Positions 44,816 to 54,152 are shown, numbered from the stretch's first letter. The stretch is DNA of 64,000 nucleotides from Sphingomonas gei (GCF_004792685.1 NZ_SRXT01000007.1:124001-188000); one strand, 5' to 3'. The notes: generated by a model from the letters alone, not told the origin. Numbers and translations are program-made.

Positions 44816-46240
44816 ATGCGCGGGCTTTCGCCTGAGGCCCGGGCCGGGCTGGCGGCGGCGCTGCTCTGCGTGGGGGTGCTGCTGTTCTTCTGGCCCGGCG
44901 TCGCGCATTACGACACGATTGCGCAATATCAGCAGGTCGTCTCCGGCGCGTATAACGACTGGCATCCGCCGGTGATGGCGCGGCTGTGGTCGCTTTTCCA
45001 CGCGCTTGGCTGGGCGGGACAGGGGCCGATGTTCGTGCTCCAGACAATGCTCGGCTGGACCGGTCTCGGCCTGCTCGCGGCGGCGCTTGCCCGCGGCGGC
45101 GCCCGGATCGCCGCGCTGGCGGTGCTCGCGCTAGGGCTGTGGCCGCCCTTGCTCGGCTGGCAGGCGCTGGTGGTCAAGGACGGCCAAATGGCGGCCGCGT
45201 TGCTCGCCGTCACCGGGCTCTTCGCCTGGTGTCGGTTGGACGCGAAGCGGCTCGGGCCGATTGCGACGTCGGCAGTGGTCGCGCTGCTCGCTTATGCCTT
45301 GCTCGTCCGGGCAAACGCGGTGTTTGCCGTCGCGCCGCTCGCGGTGGGGCTGTTCGCGCCGTGGCGCTGGCAGGCGTGGCGCTCGAAGGGCCTGCTGATC
45401 GGCGCCGTGACGCTCGCCGCGCTCGCCTTGTCGCCGCTGATCAATCACCGCATATTCCGGGCCGAGCCCAGCGGCGTCGCTGCCACCCAGCCGATCTTCG
45501 ACATGGCCGGCATCGCCCACCGCGCCGGGCCGAACGCAATCCCGCTGCTCCCCGCGGAGACATGGCAGCGGCTCGAGGCAGAGCGTTGCGTCTCTTCGGT
45601 GCTGTGGGACATCTTCTCGATCGGCAAGCGCTGCGATTTCATCCAGCACGGCATCAGCGGGCGCCCCCGCCAGGACATCTTCGCGGCCTGGACCCGCGCG
45701 ATCCGCGACCATCCCGGCGCTTATCTCTCGCACCGGCTGGCGCATTGGAACGCGACGATGCGATGGTTCGTCCCCTGGCACTTCCCCCAGGCAGTGCCTC
45801 AGGCCGAATCCCTGCCGAACGAGTTCGGGCTGGGTTCGCCGGGGCATCAGGTCTTGGCCTATGATCGGTTCGCCGGCTGGCTCGCCAACAGCCCCCTCGG
45901 CGCGCCGATCCTCGCGCTGGCGGCGGCGCTGGCAGTGCTGGCGCTGGCAAGGCCTGCGCAGAGCGCCGCGCATGAACTTGCAGTCCCGCTCGCGCTGTCC
46001 GCCATGGCGATGGAATGCAGCTTCCTGTTCGTCAGCATCGCCAGCGACTGGCGCTATCATCTCTGGTCGATGCTCGCGGCGTGGCTGGCGGCGATCCTGC
46101 TGCTCACCCAGCCGCTGCCCAGGCGCGGGGCGCGGATCGCGCTGGCCGGGCTGGCGCTGGTTGCATTTACTTCGCTCGGGGCCCGGCTGGGGCTGCCGCA
46201 GGTCGGCGATGATTATGAGGCGCTGATTCTCAGATATTAA
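44816..46240 (+). CDS. Polytopic membrane protein, GT-C glycosyltransferase-like
   Basis: A 474-residue protein with about ten to eleven membrane segments. Early in the sequence HYDTIAQYQQ and DWHPPVMARL resemble the catalytic Asp and the DWHPP loop of GT-C glycosyltransferases, and WHFPQAVP is in the periplasmic part. A GTG at 44813 would add one residue. It directly follows nadA by ten bases. Enzyme activity is inference from these loops. Confidence 0.72.
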   Translation: MRGLSPEARAGLAAALLCVGVLLFFWPGVAHYDTIAQYQQVVSGAYNDWHPPVMARLWSLFHALGWAGQGPMFVLQTMLGWTGLGLLAAALARGGARIAALAVLALGLWPPLLGWQALVVKDGQMAAALLAVTGLFAWCRLDAKRLGPIATSAVVALLAYALLVRANAVFAVAPLAVGLFAPWRWQAWRSKGLLIGAVTLAALALSPLINHRIFRAEPSGVAATQPIFDMAGIAHRAGPNAIPLLPAETWQRLEAERCVSSVLWDIFSIGKRCDFIQHGISGRPRQDIFAAWTRAIRDHPGAYLSHRLAHWNATMRWFVPWHFPQAVPQAESLPNEFGLGSPGHQVLAYDRFAGWLANSPLGAPILALAAALAVLALARPAQSAAHELAVPLALSAMAMECSFLFVSIASDWRYHLWSMLAAWLAAILLLTQPLPRRGARIALAGLALVAFTSLGARLGLPQVGDDYEALILRY

Positions 46241-46243
46241 AAT

Positions 46244-46275
46244 ACTCCTTCCCCTGCTTCCGCAGGGGAAGGAGT
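46244..46275 (-). terminator. Terminator between convergent genes
   Basis: ACTCCTTCCCCTGC and its exact inverse (46244-46257 and 46262-46275) form a 14-bp perfect stem with a four-base loop, GGAA on the minus strand. On that strand TATTTTAATAT follows, so it mainly terminates dinB. Confidence 0.85.
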
Positions 46276-46284
46276 CAGTCGAAT

Positions 46285-47376
46285 CTAGGCCGCATCCTCC
46301 GCCCCGAACAGCGGCAATGCCTCCGCCGGCCCCGTATCCGCTTCGAAGTTCGACACCGTCACCCCCACCAGCCGGATTCCCTTTTCCGGCGGCAGCACCA
46401 GCCCGATCAGCTCGCGGCTCGCCGCGCGCAATGCCTCCTGTGTTTGTACCACCGTCGCGAAGCTCCTGCTCCGCGTGATCTGCCTGAAGTCGGCGAACTT
46501 GACCTTCACCGTCACCGTTCGCCCGAACGCCTGCGCCTTGTCGCACCAGCCCCAGACATCGTCGGCCATCCGCAGCACCCCCGCCTCGATCTCGGCGGGC
46601 TCGGTCAGGTCGCGGTCGAACGTGGTCTCCGAGCCCGAGGATTTGCGCTCGCGCGACGGGTTGACCGGGCGCTCGTCCAGCCCCCGCGCGATCGCGTGAT
46701 ACCATTCGGCCGCGCTGCCGAAATGCGCGCGCAGGAAATCGAGCGGCTTGTCGCGGAGATCGGCACCGGTCTCGATCCCCAGCCGCTTCATCTTGGCCGC
46801 GGTCACCGGCCCGACCCCGTGGAAGCGCGATACCGGCAGCGTCTCGACCCATGCCGCGCCCATCTCGGGCGTCACTGCGAACTGGCCATTGGGCTTGCGC
46901 TGGTCCGAAGCCAGCTTGGCGAGGAACTTGTTGTACGAAATCCCCGCCGAAGCAGTCAGCCCGGTCTCCTCCAGAATGCGCGCCCGGATATGCTTCGCGG
47001 TCGCCCAGGCGGTGTCGATCCCGCGGCGATTGGCAGTGACGTCGAGATACGCCTCGTCGAGCGACAGCGGCTGGATCAGCTCGGTAAATTCGGCGAAGAT
47101 CGCATGGATCTGCTGCGACACTGCCTTGTACACGTCGAAGCGCGGCCGCACGAACACCAGCTCGGGGCAGCGCCTGAGCGCGGTCACCGAGGGCAGCGCT
47201 GATCGCACCCCGAAGGTCCGCGCCTCATAGCTCGCCGCCGCCACCACCCCGCGCGCCGCGGCATAGCCCACCGCCACCGGACGCCCGCGCAATTCGGGCG
47301 CGTCGCGCTGCTCGACCGACGCATAAAAGGCGTCCATGTCGATATGGATGATCTTGCGGACGGGCGCGTTGCTCAC
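46285..47376 (-). CDS. dinB: DNA polymerase IV
   Basis: A Y-family translesion polymerase of 363 residues. The catalytic motifs are IIHIDMDAFYASVEQRD at the N-terminus and LSLDEAYLDVT near 105. The fingers, palm and little-finger regions are complete (GVGPVTAAKMKRLGIETGADL is a helix-hairpin-helix). No SOS-type LexA box is obvious upstream. A terminator lies at 46244. Confidence 0.96.
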   Translation of the reverse strand: MSNAPVRKIIHIDMDAFYASVEQRDAPELRGRPVAVGYAAARGVVAAASYEARTFGVRSALPSVTALRRCPELVFVRPRFDVYKAVSQQIHAIFAEFTELIQPLSLDEAYLDVTANRRGIDTAWATAKHIRARILEETGLTASAGISYNKFLAKLASDQRKPNGQFAVTPEMGAAWVETLPVSRFHGVGPVTAAKMKRLGIETGADLRDKPLDFLRAHFGSAAEWYHAIARGLDERPVNPSRERKSSGSETTFDRDLTEPAEIEAGVLRMADDVWGWCDKAQAFGRTVTVKVKFADFRQITRSRSFATVVQTQEALRAASRELIGLVLPPEKGIRLVGVTVSNFEADTGPAEALPLFGAEDAA

Positions 47377-47472
47377 CGCCCCAGTCTAGCGCGTCCCGAA
47401 CAATAGGGGAACGACAAAGCGGGAAGATCGGCCGAAAGGGAAGGGACGGCTGCACCGCCGCCCCTTCGCGGC

Positions 47473-48255
47473 TCAGTCGTCCCGCTCGAAGCGATCGGCG
47501 CGCTGGCCGAGCAATGTGACCTCGACGCGGCGATTGAGGCGCATCCCCGCAGGCGTATTGTTGGTGGCGACGGGCTCGCGCTCGCCATGCCCTTCGACGC
47601 GGAAGCGCGCGCGAGTCACGCCCATTTCGTCGAATGCCGATCGCACGCTGTCGGCGCGGCGCTCGGACAAATCCTGGTTATGCGCATCGGTGCCGCGCGA
47701 ATCGGTGTGGCCGATGATCGCGACGCGGACGCCGGGATTGGCGCGCAGATAGCCGGCGAGCGGGCGGAGCTTTTCGATCGCGCCCGGGCGCAGATCGGCG
47801 CTGTCGGTCCGGAACAGCACGTCCTCCTGCAGCGTCATCGTCGCGCCGAGCGGGGTCTGGCGAAAACGATAGTTGCGCATTGCGCCGTGATCCCAGTCAC
47901 CGCCGCGATCGGGAGTTACGACAACTTCGTCGCGCGATGACCAGTCGAAGCCACCGCGGCCGGGGCGGGCGACCTGGATGAACACCCGATTGGCTTCCTG
48001 CGCTTCGCGGCGGTTGATCCGGCCGTCGCGATTGGCGTCGAAATTGCGCATGACGAAGGCCCGGCCGCGATTGGTGTTGCGCAGCTCGCGGTGAAGCAGC
48101 GGCACGCCGGCGCCGACCAGGCGATATTCCCGGTCGCCCGCCCGGCCACCTCCCCAATCCCAGTTGCGCTGCTGCGCGAGTGCCGGGCTGCAGGTGGCGA
48201 GGATCGCCGCCGAAGCGGCGAGGGCGCGAAATGCCTGTTTCTGAAACTGAATCAT
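47473..48255 (-). CDS. OmpA-like peptidoglycan-binding protein with EF-hand
   Basis: A 260-residue exported protein. A signal peptide ends at about residue 27 (CSPALA). An EF-hand-like loop DANRDGRINRREA follows near 78-90, and the C-terminal 110 residues are an OmpA domain that binds peptidoglycan (IGHTDSRGTDAHNQDLSERR, with the Asp and Arg ligands). GGAG lies six bases before the ATG at 48255, preferred over two upstream ATGs. The single EF-hand suggests calcium sensing. It is divergent from nadC. Confidence 0.85.
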   Translation of the reverse strand: MIQFQKQAFRALAASAAILATCSPALAQQRNWDWGGGRAGDREYRLVGAGVPLLHRELRNTNRGRAFVMRNFDANRDGRINRREAQEANRVFIQVARPGRGGFDWSSRDEVVVTPDRGGDWDHGAMRNYRFRQTPLGATMTLQEDVLFRTDSADLRPGAIEKLRPLAGYLRANPGVRVAIIGHTDSRGTDAHNQDLSERRADSVRSAFDEMGVTRARFRVEGHGEREPVATNNTPAGMRLNRRVEVTLLGQRADRFERDD

Positions 48256-48438
48256 GATCGTCTCCATGGCCCCCGCCATGGCTTTTTATGCAAGCATCGC
48301 GTTGAACCGGACCTGAGGACTACCGACAGCCGAGGTTCACGGCGGAAGGCCTCCTCTCTCTCAAATGAGGGGATCGAGAACGCGGCTGGTGCGCAATCGC
48401 AGCTTCCGCCGGCATGGCCTGAGATGTAGAGCGCCACC

Positions 48439-49284
48439 ATGCCCTTTTCCCTCGATCATTTCGACCTCGCCGCCTTTGTCAGCGCCACGCTCGCCGAGGA
48501 TGTCGGCATTGCCGGCGACATCACCTCGGCCGCGGTGATACCCGCCGACGCGGTCTTCGAAGGGGTCATGGACAGCCGCGACGCGGTCACCGTCGCAGGG
48601 CTGCCGATCGCCGAGGCTTTCTTTCGCGCACTCGATCCCGAAGTGACGGTCGAACGACTGGTCGAGGACGGGCAGGCGGTGCCCGCCAATACCGACCTCC
48701 TGCGCCTCCGCGGCAAAGCGCGCGCGATGCTCACTGCCGAGCGGTCGGCGCTCAACACCGTTCAGCACCTCTCGGGCATCGCCACGCTCACCCGTGCCTA
48801 TGTCGATGCGATCGCCGGCACCGGCGCAATCTTGCTGGACACGCGCAAGACCATCCCGGGCCTGCGCGTGCTCGAGAAATACGCCACGCGCATGGGCGGC
48901 GCGCAGAACCACCGCATGGGGCTGTGGGATGCCGCGATGATCAAGGACAATCATGTCGGCGTCGCCGGCTCGATCGGCGAGGCGGTGCGCCGCGCAGTCG
49001 CCGCGGGGATCGACCGCATCATCGTCGAGGTCGACCGGATCGACCAGATCGCGCCTGCGCTCGAAGCGGGGGCCACGCATCTCCTGCTCGACAACATGGC
49101 GCCCCCGACGCTTCGCGAAGCGGTAGAATTGGTGGCGGGCAGGGTGCCGACCGAAGCCTCGGGCGGGGTCCGCCTCGACACGATCCGCGCGATTGCCGAA
49201 AGCGGGGTGACCTATGTCAGCGTCGGGCGCCTGACCCAATCGGCTCCGGCGGCCGATATCGGGCTCGATTTCGCCGCAGGCTGA
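48439..49284 (+). CDS. nadC: Nicotinate-nucleotide pyrophosphorylase
   Basis: Converts quinolinate and PRPP to nicotinate mononucleotide, the step after NadA. The 281-residue protein shows EDVGIAGDITSAAVIP, LDTRKTIPGLRVLEKYA and HRMGLWDAAMIKDNH. It is separated from nadA by dinB, the OmpA-like gene and the GT-C-like gene. Confidence 0.97.
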   Translation: MPFSLDHFDLAAFVSATLAEDVGIAGDITSAAVIPADAVFEGVMDSRDAVTVAGLPIAEAFFRALDPEVTVERLVEDGQAVPANTDLLRLRGKARAMLTAERSALNTVQHLSGIATLTRAYVDAIAGTGAILLDTRKTIPGLRVLEKYATRMGGAQNHRMGLWDAAMIKDNHVGVAGSIGEAVRRAVAAGIDRIIVEVDRIDQIAPALEAGATHLLLDNMAPPTLREAVELVAGRVPTEASGGVRLDTIRAIAESGVTYVSVGRLTQSAPAADIGLDFAAG

Positions 49285-49288
49285 CTCG

Positions 49289-49720
49289 TCACAAGTCGAT
49301 CGTCGTCGTCGCCGGATGATGCTTGTCGAGGTGCTTACGGATGATCTTGAGATTGCGCGAGTTCGAGCGGAAGAACAGATCAGGGATCGCGCCGACCCAG
49401 GGGATCATGCCCAGCGCCCAATCGAACCCGACATTGCCCGCCATCCGCGCGATCTGGGTTTTCGACATGCCGAGATTGCGCGCTTCCCACGCCATATAGG
49501 CGCCCATCGCGGCGGCGATCGTGGTGCCGATCCCCGGCACGAGATCGAGCACGACGTCTAGGCCGACCGGAAAGCGTGTCCCGGGAATGGTAAAGCTGCG
49601 CTCGAGCAGATGCTCCATCGCTTCGATCCGGCGGCGGATATGCGCGGGATCCTTGCCCAGCGGCAGGTCTTTCGCCGCCGCGCTCCATCCGCTCGCCATT
49701 CGCTCCGGCCTCGCCACCAC
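49289..49720 (-). CDS. DUF4112 family protein
   Basis: A 143-residue protein of DUF4112 with VVLDLVPGIGTTIAAAMGAY (membrane-like) and a second Gly/Pro block GFDWALGMIPWVGAIPDLFF. The family is uncharacterised and membrane-associated. The start is GTG at 49720; AAGGAG lies just before it, overlapping the stop of the upstream peptide-binding protein gene, so the two are coupled. Confidence 0.85.
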   Translation of the reverse strand: MVARPERMASGWSAAAKDLPLGKDPAHIRRRIEAMEHLLERSFTIPGTRFPVGLDVVLDLVPGIGTTIAAAMGAYMAWEARNLGMSKTQIARMAGNVGFDWALGMIPWVGAIPDLFFRSNSRNLKIIRKHLDKHHPATTTIDL

Positions 49721-49721
49721 C

Positions 49722-51188
49722 TTACTCCTTCTCGTTTCGCAGATGGTTCAACGGGTGCCAGCCCCGCGCGTTCCCCTGCCACGCTCCCAGCCGCAGCGCG
49801 ACCAGCGACCAGCGCAGCGGCTGGGCGATCGGGATATAGGCGGCATCGGCGGTCAGCGCCGCATCGGCCTCTGCGATCCGCTGGGCGCGTGCCGCCAGAT
49901 CGGGCGCCTCACGCCCCGCGGCGATAAGCGCCTTGGCTTCGTCCGAGCAGGCGACGCAGGCGGTCTGCACGAACCAGCGCCCGCTGTCATAAGGCGCGAT
50001 GGCGTCGATCAGTCGCAGGTCGGCAGGAGCGGCCGCGCCGACGCGCTGCGGGGTGATGCCGATCCGCAGCATCGCTTCGGCGAGATGCGCCCACAGCAGA
50101 GTCGCACCCGGGCCGGCAGGCAGGGCGATGCGAAGCGTGAGCGGCTCGGGATGCACGCGCCGCCACGCGGTCACCCGGTCGCGCGCCATCTGCCGCCGCG
50201 CGTCGAGCGTGAGCGAAGACCAGTCCGCCCGCGCCGGCGGTGCGGCCGAATCGAGCTGGCCAGGGAGCAAGGTCTCCAGCGGTGTCCAGTCGGGGCGCAG
50301 CGCCTGAGTCAGCGCCGCGCGGTTGATCGCCATGGCAACGGCGGCACGGTTGCCCGGTTCGGACAGAAATCCCTCTCGTTCGGCCACCGCGAGCCCGAAC
50401 AGCCCCGATGGCTGCTCGACATGCAGATTGGCCGGCGCGAGTGCGGCCTGCGCCGCGATCGGCCAGTCGACGAAGCTCCCGCCGAGGATCAGGTCGGACT
50501 CGCGCGCCTTGAACCGCGCCAGCGCGACTGCCGCCCGCTCGGCGAGAAGCTGGACGGTCTCCTCGGGCTCGGGCGCGCTGTTGTCGCCGGCGCCGCCGGG
50601 GTCCGGCACCGGGCGCAGCAGCACGCGCCCGCGCACGCTCGGCTGCGCGCGGAACGGGCCGCTGCCGTCGAGCGTGCCGGTGCGGAACACCGCCAGTTCG
50701 GGCTGGGCGAACAGCTTGAGCAGGTCGGGCCGCGGCCGCTTCAACCGCACTTCGATCACCGTCGGCGTCATCTCGACGATCTCGTCGATCACCGCCAGGA
50801 ATGGCGCGAGCGTGTTGCGGCTGCCCGGCGCGGCGGCGCGGCGGAGCACGCGGACGACCTGCGCCGCGGTCACCGGCGCGCCGTCGGGCCAAGTGGCTTC
50901 GCGCAGGCGGAAGATGTAGCTGCGGCCGTCGTCGATGACGATCCAGCGCTCGGCCAGCGCCGCCTCGATCTGGCCTCCCGCGTCGAACCGCACCAGGCCC
51001 TGCGCAGTCGCGCCCATCAGCACGCGTTCGGCCGCGTCGAGCGGTCCTGCGCTGGGATCGGCGGCTTTGCTCTCCCCGCCGATGACGCTGACTACGACCG
51101 GGGCGTCATCCTTGCGCTGGCCGCTGCCGCATCCTCCCGCCGCCAGCGCGAGGCCGAGCAGAACAACAAGGGAGGTCGATCGCTGCAT
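49722..51188 (-). CDS. Peptide/nickel-type ABC transporter substrate-binding lipoprotein
   Basis: A 488-residue family 5 solute-binding protein. A lipoprotein signal peptide (lipobox AAGGC) precedes the typical AERVLMGATAQGLVRF and REATWPDGAPVTAAQVVRVL. No permease or ATPase gene adjoins it, which is unusual for a transport system. The ATG at 51188 is preferred to an open frame from 51245. The substrate is unknown. Confidence 0.87.
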   Translation of the reverse strand: MQRSTSLVVLLGLALAAGGCGSGQRKDDAPVVVSVIGGESKAADPSAGPLDAAERVLMGATAQGLVRFDAGGQIEAALAERWIVIDDGRSYIFRLREATWPDGAPVTAAQVVRVLRRAAAPGSRNTLAPFLAVIDEIVEMTPTVIEVRLKRPRPDLLKLFAQPELAVFRTGTLDGSGPFRAQPSVRGRVLLRPVPDPGGAGDNSAPEPEETVQLLAERAAVALARFKARESDLILGGSFVDWPIAAQAALAPANLHVEQPSGLFGLAVAEREGFLSEPGNRAAVAMAINRAALTQALRPDWTPLETLLPGQLDSAAPPARADWSSLTLDARRQMARDRVTAWRRVHPEPLTLRIALPAGPGATLLWAHLAEAMLRIGITPQRVGAAAPADLRLIDAIAPYDSGRWFVQTACVACSDEAKALIAAGREAPDLAARAQRIAEADAALTADAAYIPIAQPLRWSLVALRLGAWQGNARGWHPLNHLRNEKE

Positions 51189-51276
51189 CGGGGTTTCCGC
51201 TGTTGGAGACGCGGCGGGTGTATGATCCGCGCCGCGCGCTGCCAACCCCTTGCCCGTCCGGCAGCCCTTGGGATTC

Positions 51277-51363
51277 TGGTGCGGACGGCGGGACTCGAAC
51301 CCGCACGCCCCGAGGGGCAGAAGATTTTAAGTCTCCGGCGTCTACCGGTTCCGCCACGTCCGC
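51277..51363 (-). tRNA. tRNA-Leu (anticodon TAA)
   Basis: An 87-nt class II tRNA ending in an encoded CCA. The acceptor stem GCGGACG/CGTCCGC, the anticodon stem-loop with CTTAAAA (anticodon TAA, 51327-51329), a variable arm and the T-loop GGTTCGAACCC-like sequence are all readable. Confidence 0.97.
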
Positions 51364-51383
51364 ATCCATAGCTTGCCAAGCGC

Positions 51384-51418
51384 ATGAGGCCGGAACCGTC
51401 AAGCGGTTCCGGCCTCAT
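51384..51418. terminator. Perfect 15-bp hairpin between ihfB and tRNA-Leu
   Basis: ATGAGGCCGGAACCG (51384-51398) and its exact inverse (51404-51418) flank a five-base loop. The very stable stem follows ihfB on the minus strand and precedes the tRNA gene. No T tract follows on either strand, so termination is only a likely role. Confidence 0.6.
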
Positions 51419-51446
51419 CTGCGTTTCAAAAGGGTGACGCGTACGC

Positions 51447-51725
51447 TCAGACGTTGAGGCGGACGCGCATTTCCTTGCCGGGCTTGAAATAGGGGACGCG
51501 CTTCGGCGCGACGTCCACGGTCTCTCCGGTTCGCGGGTTGCGGCCGGTGCGGCCGTCGCGGGCGCGCGTGGAGAAGGCGCCGAAGCCGCGCAGTTCGACG
51601 CGGCCATCCTCGGTGAGGCGGCCGACAATGTCGTCGAAGAAGACCGAGACGATCTTCTCGACCTCGCGTGCGGACAGGCCGGGATTGTCGTCAACCAGCA
51701 ATTGCACGAGTTCCGAACGGATCAT
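51447..51725 (-). CDS. ihfB: Integration host factor beta subunit
   Basis: A 92-residue DNA-bending protein of the HU/IHF family. IRSELVQLL opens it, and the beta-arm GRNPRTGETVDVAPKRVPYFKPGKE includes the Pro that intercalates DNA. GGGAGGG precedes the ATG at 51725, better than the GTG-type opening at 51746. It lies downstream of rpsA as in many proteobacteria. Confidence 0.96.
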   Translation of the reverse strand: MIRSELVQLLVDDNPGLSAREVEKIVSVFFDDIVGRLTEDGRVELRGFGAFSTRARDGRTGRNPRTGETVDVAPKRVPYFKPGKEMRVRLNV

Positions 51726-51861
51726 CCGCACCCTCCCTTGGCACACGCGGACCGCGGTCGTCCGGCGCGGCTAGTCCCCAACGCAGCGACTGCTTAGCGC
51801 CGTTTCCCAACTTGCATCAACCCGAAGATTAACAGTTTAGGGGATTTATTTGAAACAACGA

Positions 51862-51887
51862 GGGGAAGCGGCCGAAACCGCTCCCCC
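51862..51887 (-). terminator. Terminator of rpsA
   Basis: On the minus strand GGGGGAGCGG pairs with CCGCTTCCCC (one G-U) around a six-base loop TTTCGG, then TCGTTGTTTC follows. It lies 10 bp after the rpsA stop. Confidence 0.75.
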
Positions 51888-51896
51888 AAAGCTGCG

Positions 51897-53612
51897 TCAG
51901 TTCTTCTCGTTGTTGCGGGCCTTGAGGGCCTCGCCGAGAATGTCGCCCAGCGACGCGCCCGAATCGGACGAGCCATATTGCTGCACGGCCTGCTTCTCTT
52001 CGGCGATCTGCATCGCCTTGACCGAGAAGGTCGGCTTCTTCGAACGATCGAAGCCGGTAACCATCGCGTCGAACTTCTGCGCGACCTGGAAGCGCTCGGG
52101 GCGCTGCTCGTCGCGGTCGCGGCCGAGATCGGTCCGCTTGATGAAGCCCGTCGCGCCGTCTTCGCCGACCTGAACCTCGAGGCCCGCATCGCGGACTTCG
52201 AGAACCGTGACGGTGACGACCTGGTTCTTGTTGAGCTTGTCGCCTTCGCCGGCAACCACGGCCGCCGAAGGACCGCCACGCTCGAGCTGCTTCATGCCGA
52301 GGCTGATGCGCTCCTTGTCGGGCTCGATCGCGAGCACCACTGCCTTAACGGTCTCGCCCTTGCGATGCAGGTTGAGCGCGTCCTCGCCCGAAATGCCCCA
52401 GGCGATGTCCGACATGTGAACCATGCCGTCGACGTCGTTGTCGAGGCCGATGAACAGGCCGAATTCGGTGGCGTTCTTGACTTCGCCTTCGACTTCGCTG
52501 CCGACCGGATGGGCTGCCGCGAAGGCCTCCCACGGGTTCGAGATCGCCTGCTTGAGGCCCAGCGAGATGCGGCGCTTCTCGGCGTCGACCTCGAGGACGA
52601 CGACATCGACTTCCTGCGAAGTCGAGACGATCTTGCCCGGATGGACGTTCTTCTTGGTCCAGCTCATCTCGGAGACGTGGACGAGGCCCTCGATGCCCGC
52701 TTCGAGCTCGACGAACGCACCGTATTCGGTGATGTTGGTCACGCGGCCGGTGAGCTTCGCGCCGACCGGATACTTCTCGGCTGCACCATCCCACGGATCG
52801 CTCTCGAGCTGCTTCATGCCCAGGCTGATGCGCTGGGTGTCGCGGTTGATGCGGATGATCTGCACCTTCACCGTGTCGCCGATGTTGAGCACTTCGCTCG
52901 GATGGTTGACGCGCTTGTAGCTGAGATCGGTGACGTGGAGCAGGCCGTCGATGCCGCCGAGATCCACGAACGCACCGTAATCGGTGATGTTCTTGACGAC
53001 GCCGTCGATCACCTGGCCCTCGGCCAGCGACAGGATCAGGCCCGAACGCTGCTCGGCGCGGGTTTCCTCGAGCACCGCGCGACGCGACACGACGATGTTG
53101 CCGCGCTTGCGATCCATCTTGAGGATCTGGAAGGGCTGGGGAATGTCCATCAGCGGCGTGACGTCGCGCACCGGGCGGATATCGACCTGCGAGCCGGGGA
53201 GGAAGGCCACCGCGCCCGAAAGGTCGACGGTGAAGCCGCCCTTGACGCGGCCGAAGATGACGCCCTCGACGCGCGCGGTCTTGGCGAATTCGGTTTCGAG
53301 CGTGTCCCAGGCGGCTTCGCGGCGGGCGCGGTCGCGGCTGAGCATCGCTTCGCCGTTCGCATTCTCGACGCGGTCGACATAGACCTGGACTTCGTCGCCG
53401 ACCTTGAGATCGGCCTTCTGGCCCGGCGCGGCGAATTCGCGCAGCGGCACGCGGCCTTCGGACTTGAGGCCGACGTCGATGACCGCAAGGTCGTTCTCGA
53501 TGCCGGTGACGGTGCCGACGACGACGCGGCCTTCAAAGCTTTCTGCGCCGCCGAGAGTTTGTTCGAGGAGCGCCGCGAAATCGTCGCGACTGGGGTTTGC
53601 CGTAGTGGCCAT
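51897..53612 (-). CDS. rpsA: 30S ribosomal protein S1
   Basis: A 571-residue S1 with six S1 RNA-binding repeats; for example GVVKNITDYGAFVDLGG and GRVTNITEYGAFVELEAG. It loads mRNA onto the 30S subunit. AGGA lies ten bases before the ATG at 53612. Normally cmk is immediately upstream; here a 940-bp stretch with a small gene separates them. Confidence 0.97.
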   Translation of the reverse strand: MATTANPSRDDFAALLEQTLGGAESFEGRVVVGTVTGIENDLAVIDVGLKSEGRVPLREFAAPGQKADLKVGDEVQVYVDRVENANGEAMLSRDRARREAAWDTLETEFAKTARVEGVIFGRVKGGFTVDLSGAVAFLPGSQVDIRPVRDVTPLMDIPQPFQILKMDRKRGNIVVSRRAVLEETRAEQRSGLILSLAEGQVIDGVVKNITDYGAFVDLGGIDGLLHVTDLSYKRVNHPSEVLNIGDTVKVQIIRINRDTQRISLGMKQLESDPWDGAAEKYPVGAKLTGRVTNITEYGAFVELEAGIEGLVHVSEMSWTKKNVHPGKIVSTSQEVDVVVLEVDAEKRRISLGLKQAISNPWEAFAAAHPVGSEVEGEVKNATEFGLFIGLDNDVDGMVHMSDIAWGISGEDALNLHRKGETVKAVVLAIEPDKERISLGMKQLERGGPSAAVVAGEGDKLNKNQVVTVTVLEVRDAGLEVQVGEDGATGFIKRTDLGRDRDEQRPERFQVAQKFDAMVTGFDRSKKPTFSVKAMQIAEEKQAVQQYGSSDSGASLGDILGEALKARNNEKN

Positions 53613-54152
53613 AAAAGTTCAGTTCCTAGTTCAATTTTTCCGGCCGGCCGGTTGTATCCGGCGGTCTTGAAAGGCCGAAATTGCCGCGGCGGCCGAATGC
53701 CGGTCGCGGCATCCATGCGGACGAGACAGGCGGAGGAGCTAGACGCGGTCGAATGCGAAAAGGGCGCGGGCGACTCAACGCGCCGCGCCATACCTCCGCA
53801 AGCAACGCTCGCAGAACGGGCGGGCCATAGCCGAAGCGGGGGGAAGAGGCAAGGCGGGGCGCGCGCTGCGACCGACCCGGAAGTGCGATCGCCAGATGCG
53901 ATCGTCGGCGCGGTCGCCGAGCCCGAAGCTGCGGTGAGCAACCTCGGCGAAGCCATAGCGGGCGCAGCATCGAAAGTCACACCAAAGTCACACCATCGCG
54001 CACGTTCGCAGGGCTACGGATGTCAAAGGGCGCGTGGCAAGGCCACGGTTCATGCAAGCAGAGCAAATCCAACATTGCAAGCGACCTTCGACCGGATTTT
54101 GGTGGTTAGGTCCCGTTCAACGCACCCTGATGTTACCGCCGGCCTCGTGAAT
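53613..54152. other. 540-bp leader region upstream of rpsA without a gene
   Basis: Between rpsA and the small gene at 54153 I see no convincing protein gene. It contains two blocks shared with 6429-6600, a GC-rich palindrome CCGGCCGGCCGG at 53640-53651 followed on the minus strand by AAAAATTG, and long stretches of low complexity. An extended rpsA leader is possible. Confidence 0.55.
53976..54083. repeat. Dispersed two-block intergenic element, copy B
   Basis: Block 1 (53976-54002) carries GTCACACCAAAGTCACACC then ATCGCGCA, and block 2 (54065-54083) contains CATTGCAAG. Order and orientation are the same as at 6429-6600, but the spacing between blocks is shorter (89 against 153 bp from start to start). 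Confidence 0.6.

Noticed and set aside
45131..46852. 573-codon minus-strand frame spanning the GT-C-like gene and part of dinB
   Set aside because: It crosses two convincing genes in another frame and a terminator hairpin; composition is not protein-like.
53626..53970. 114-codon minus-strand frame upstream of rpsA
   Set aside because: Arg/Pro/Ala-rich, no ribosome site, overlaps the shared element; probably non-coding leader.
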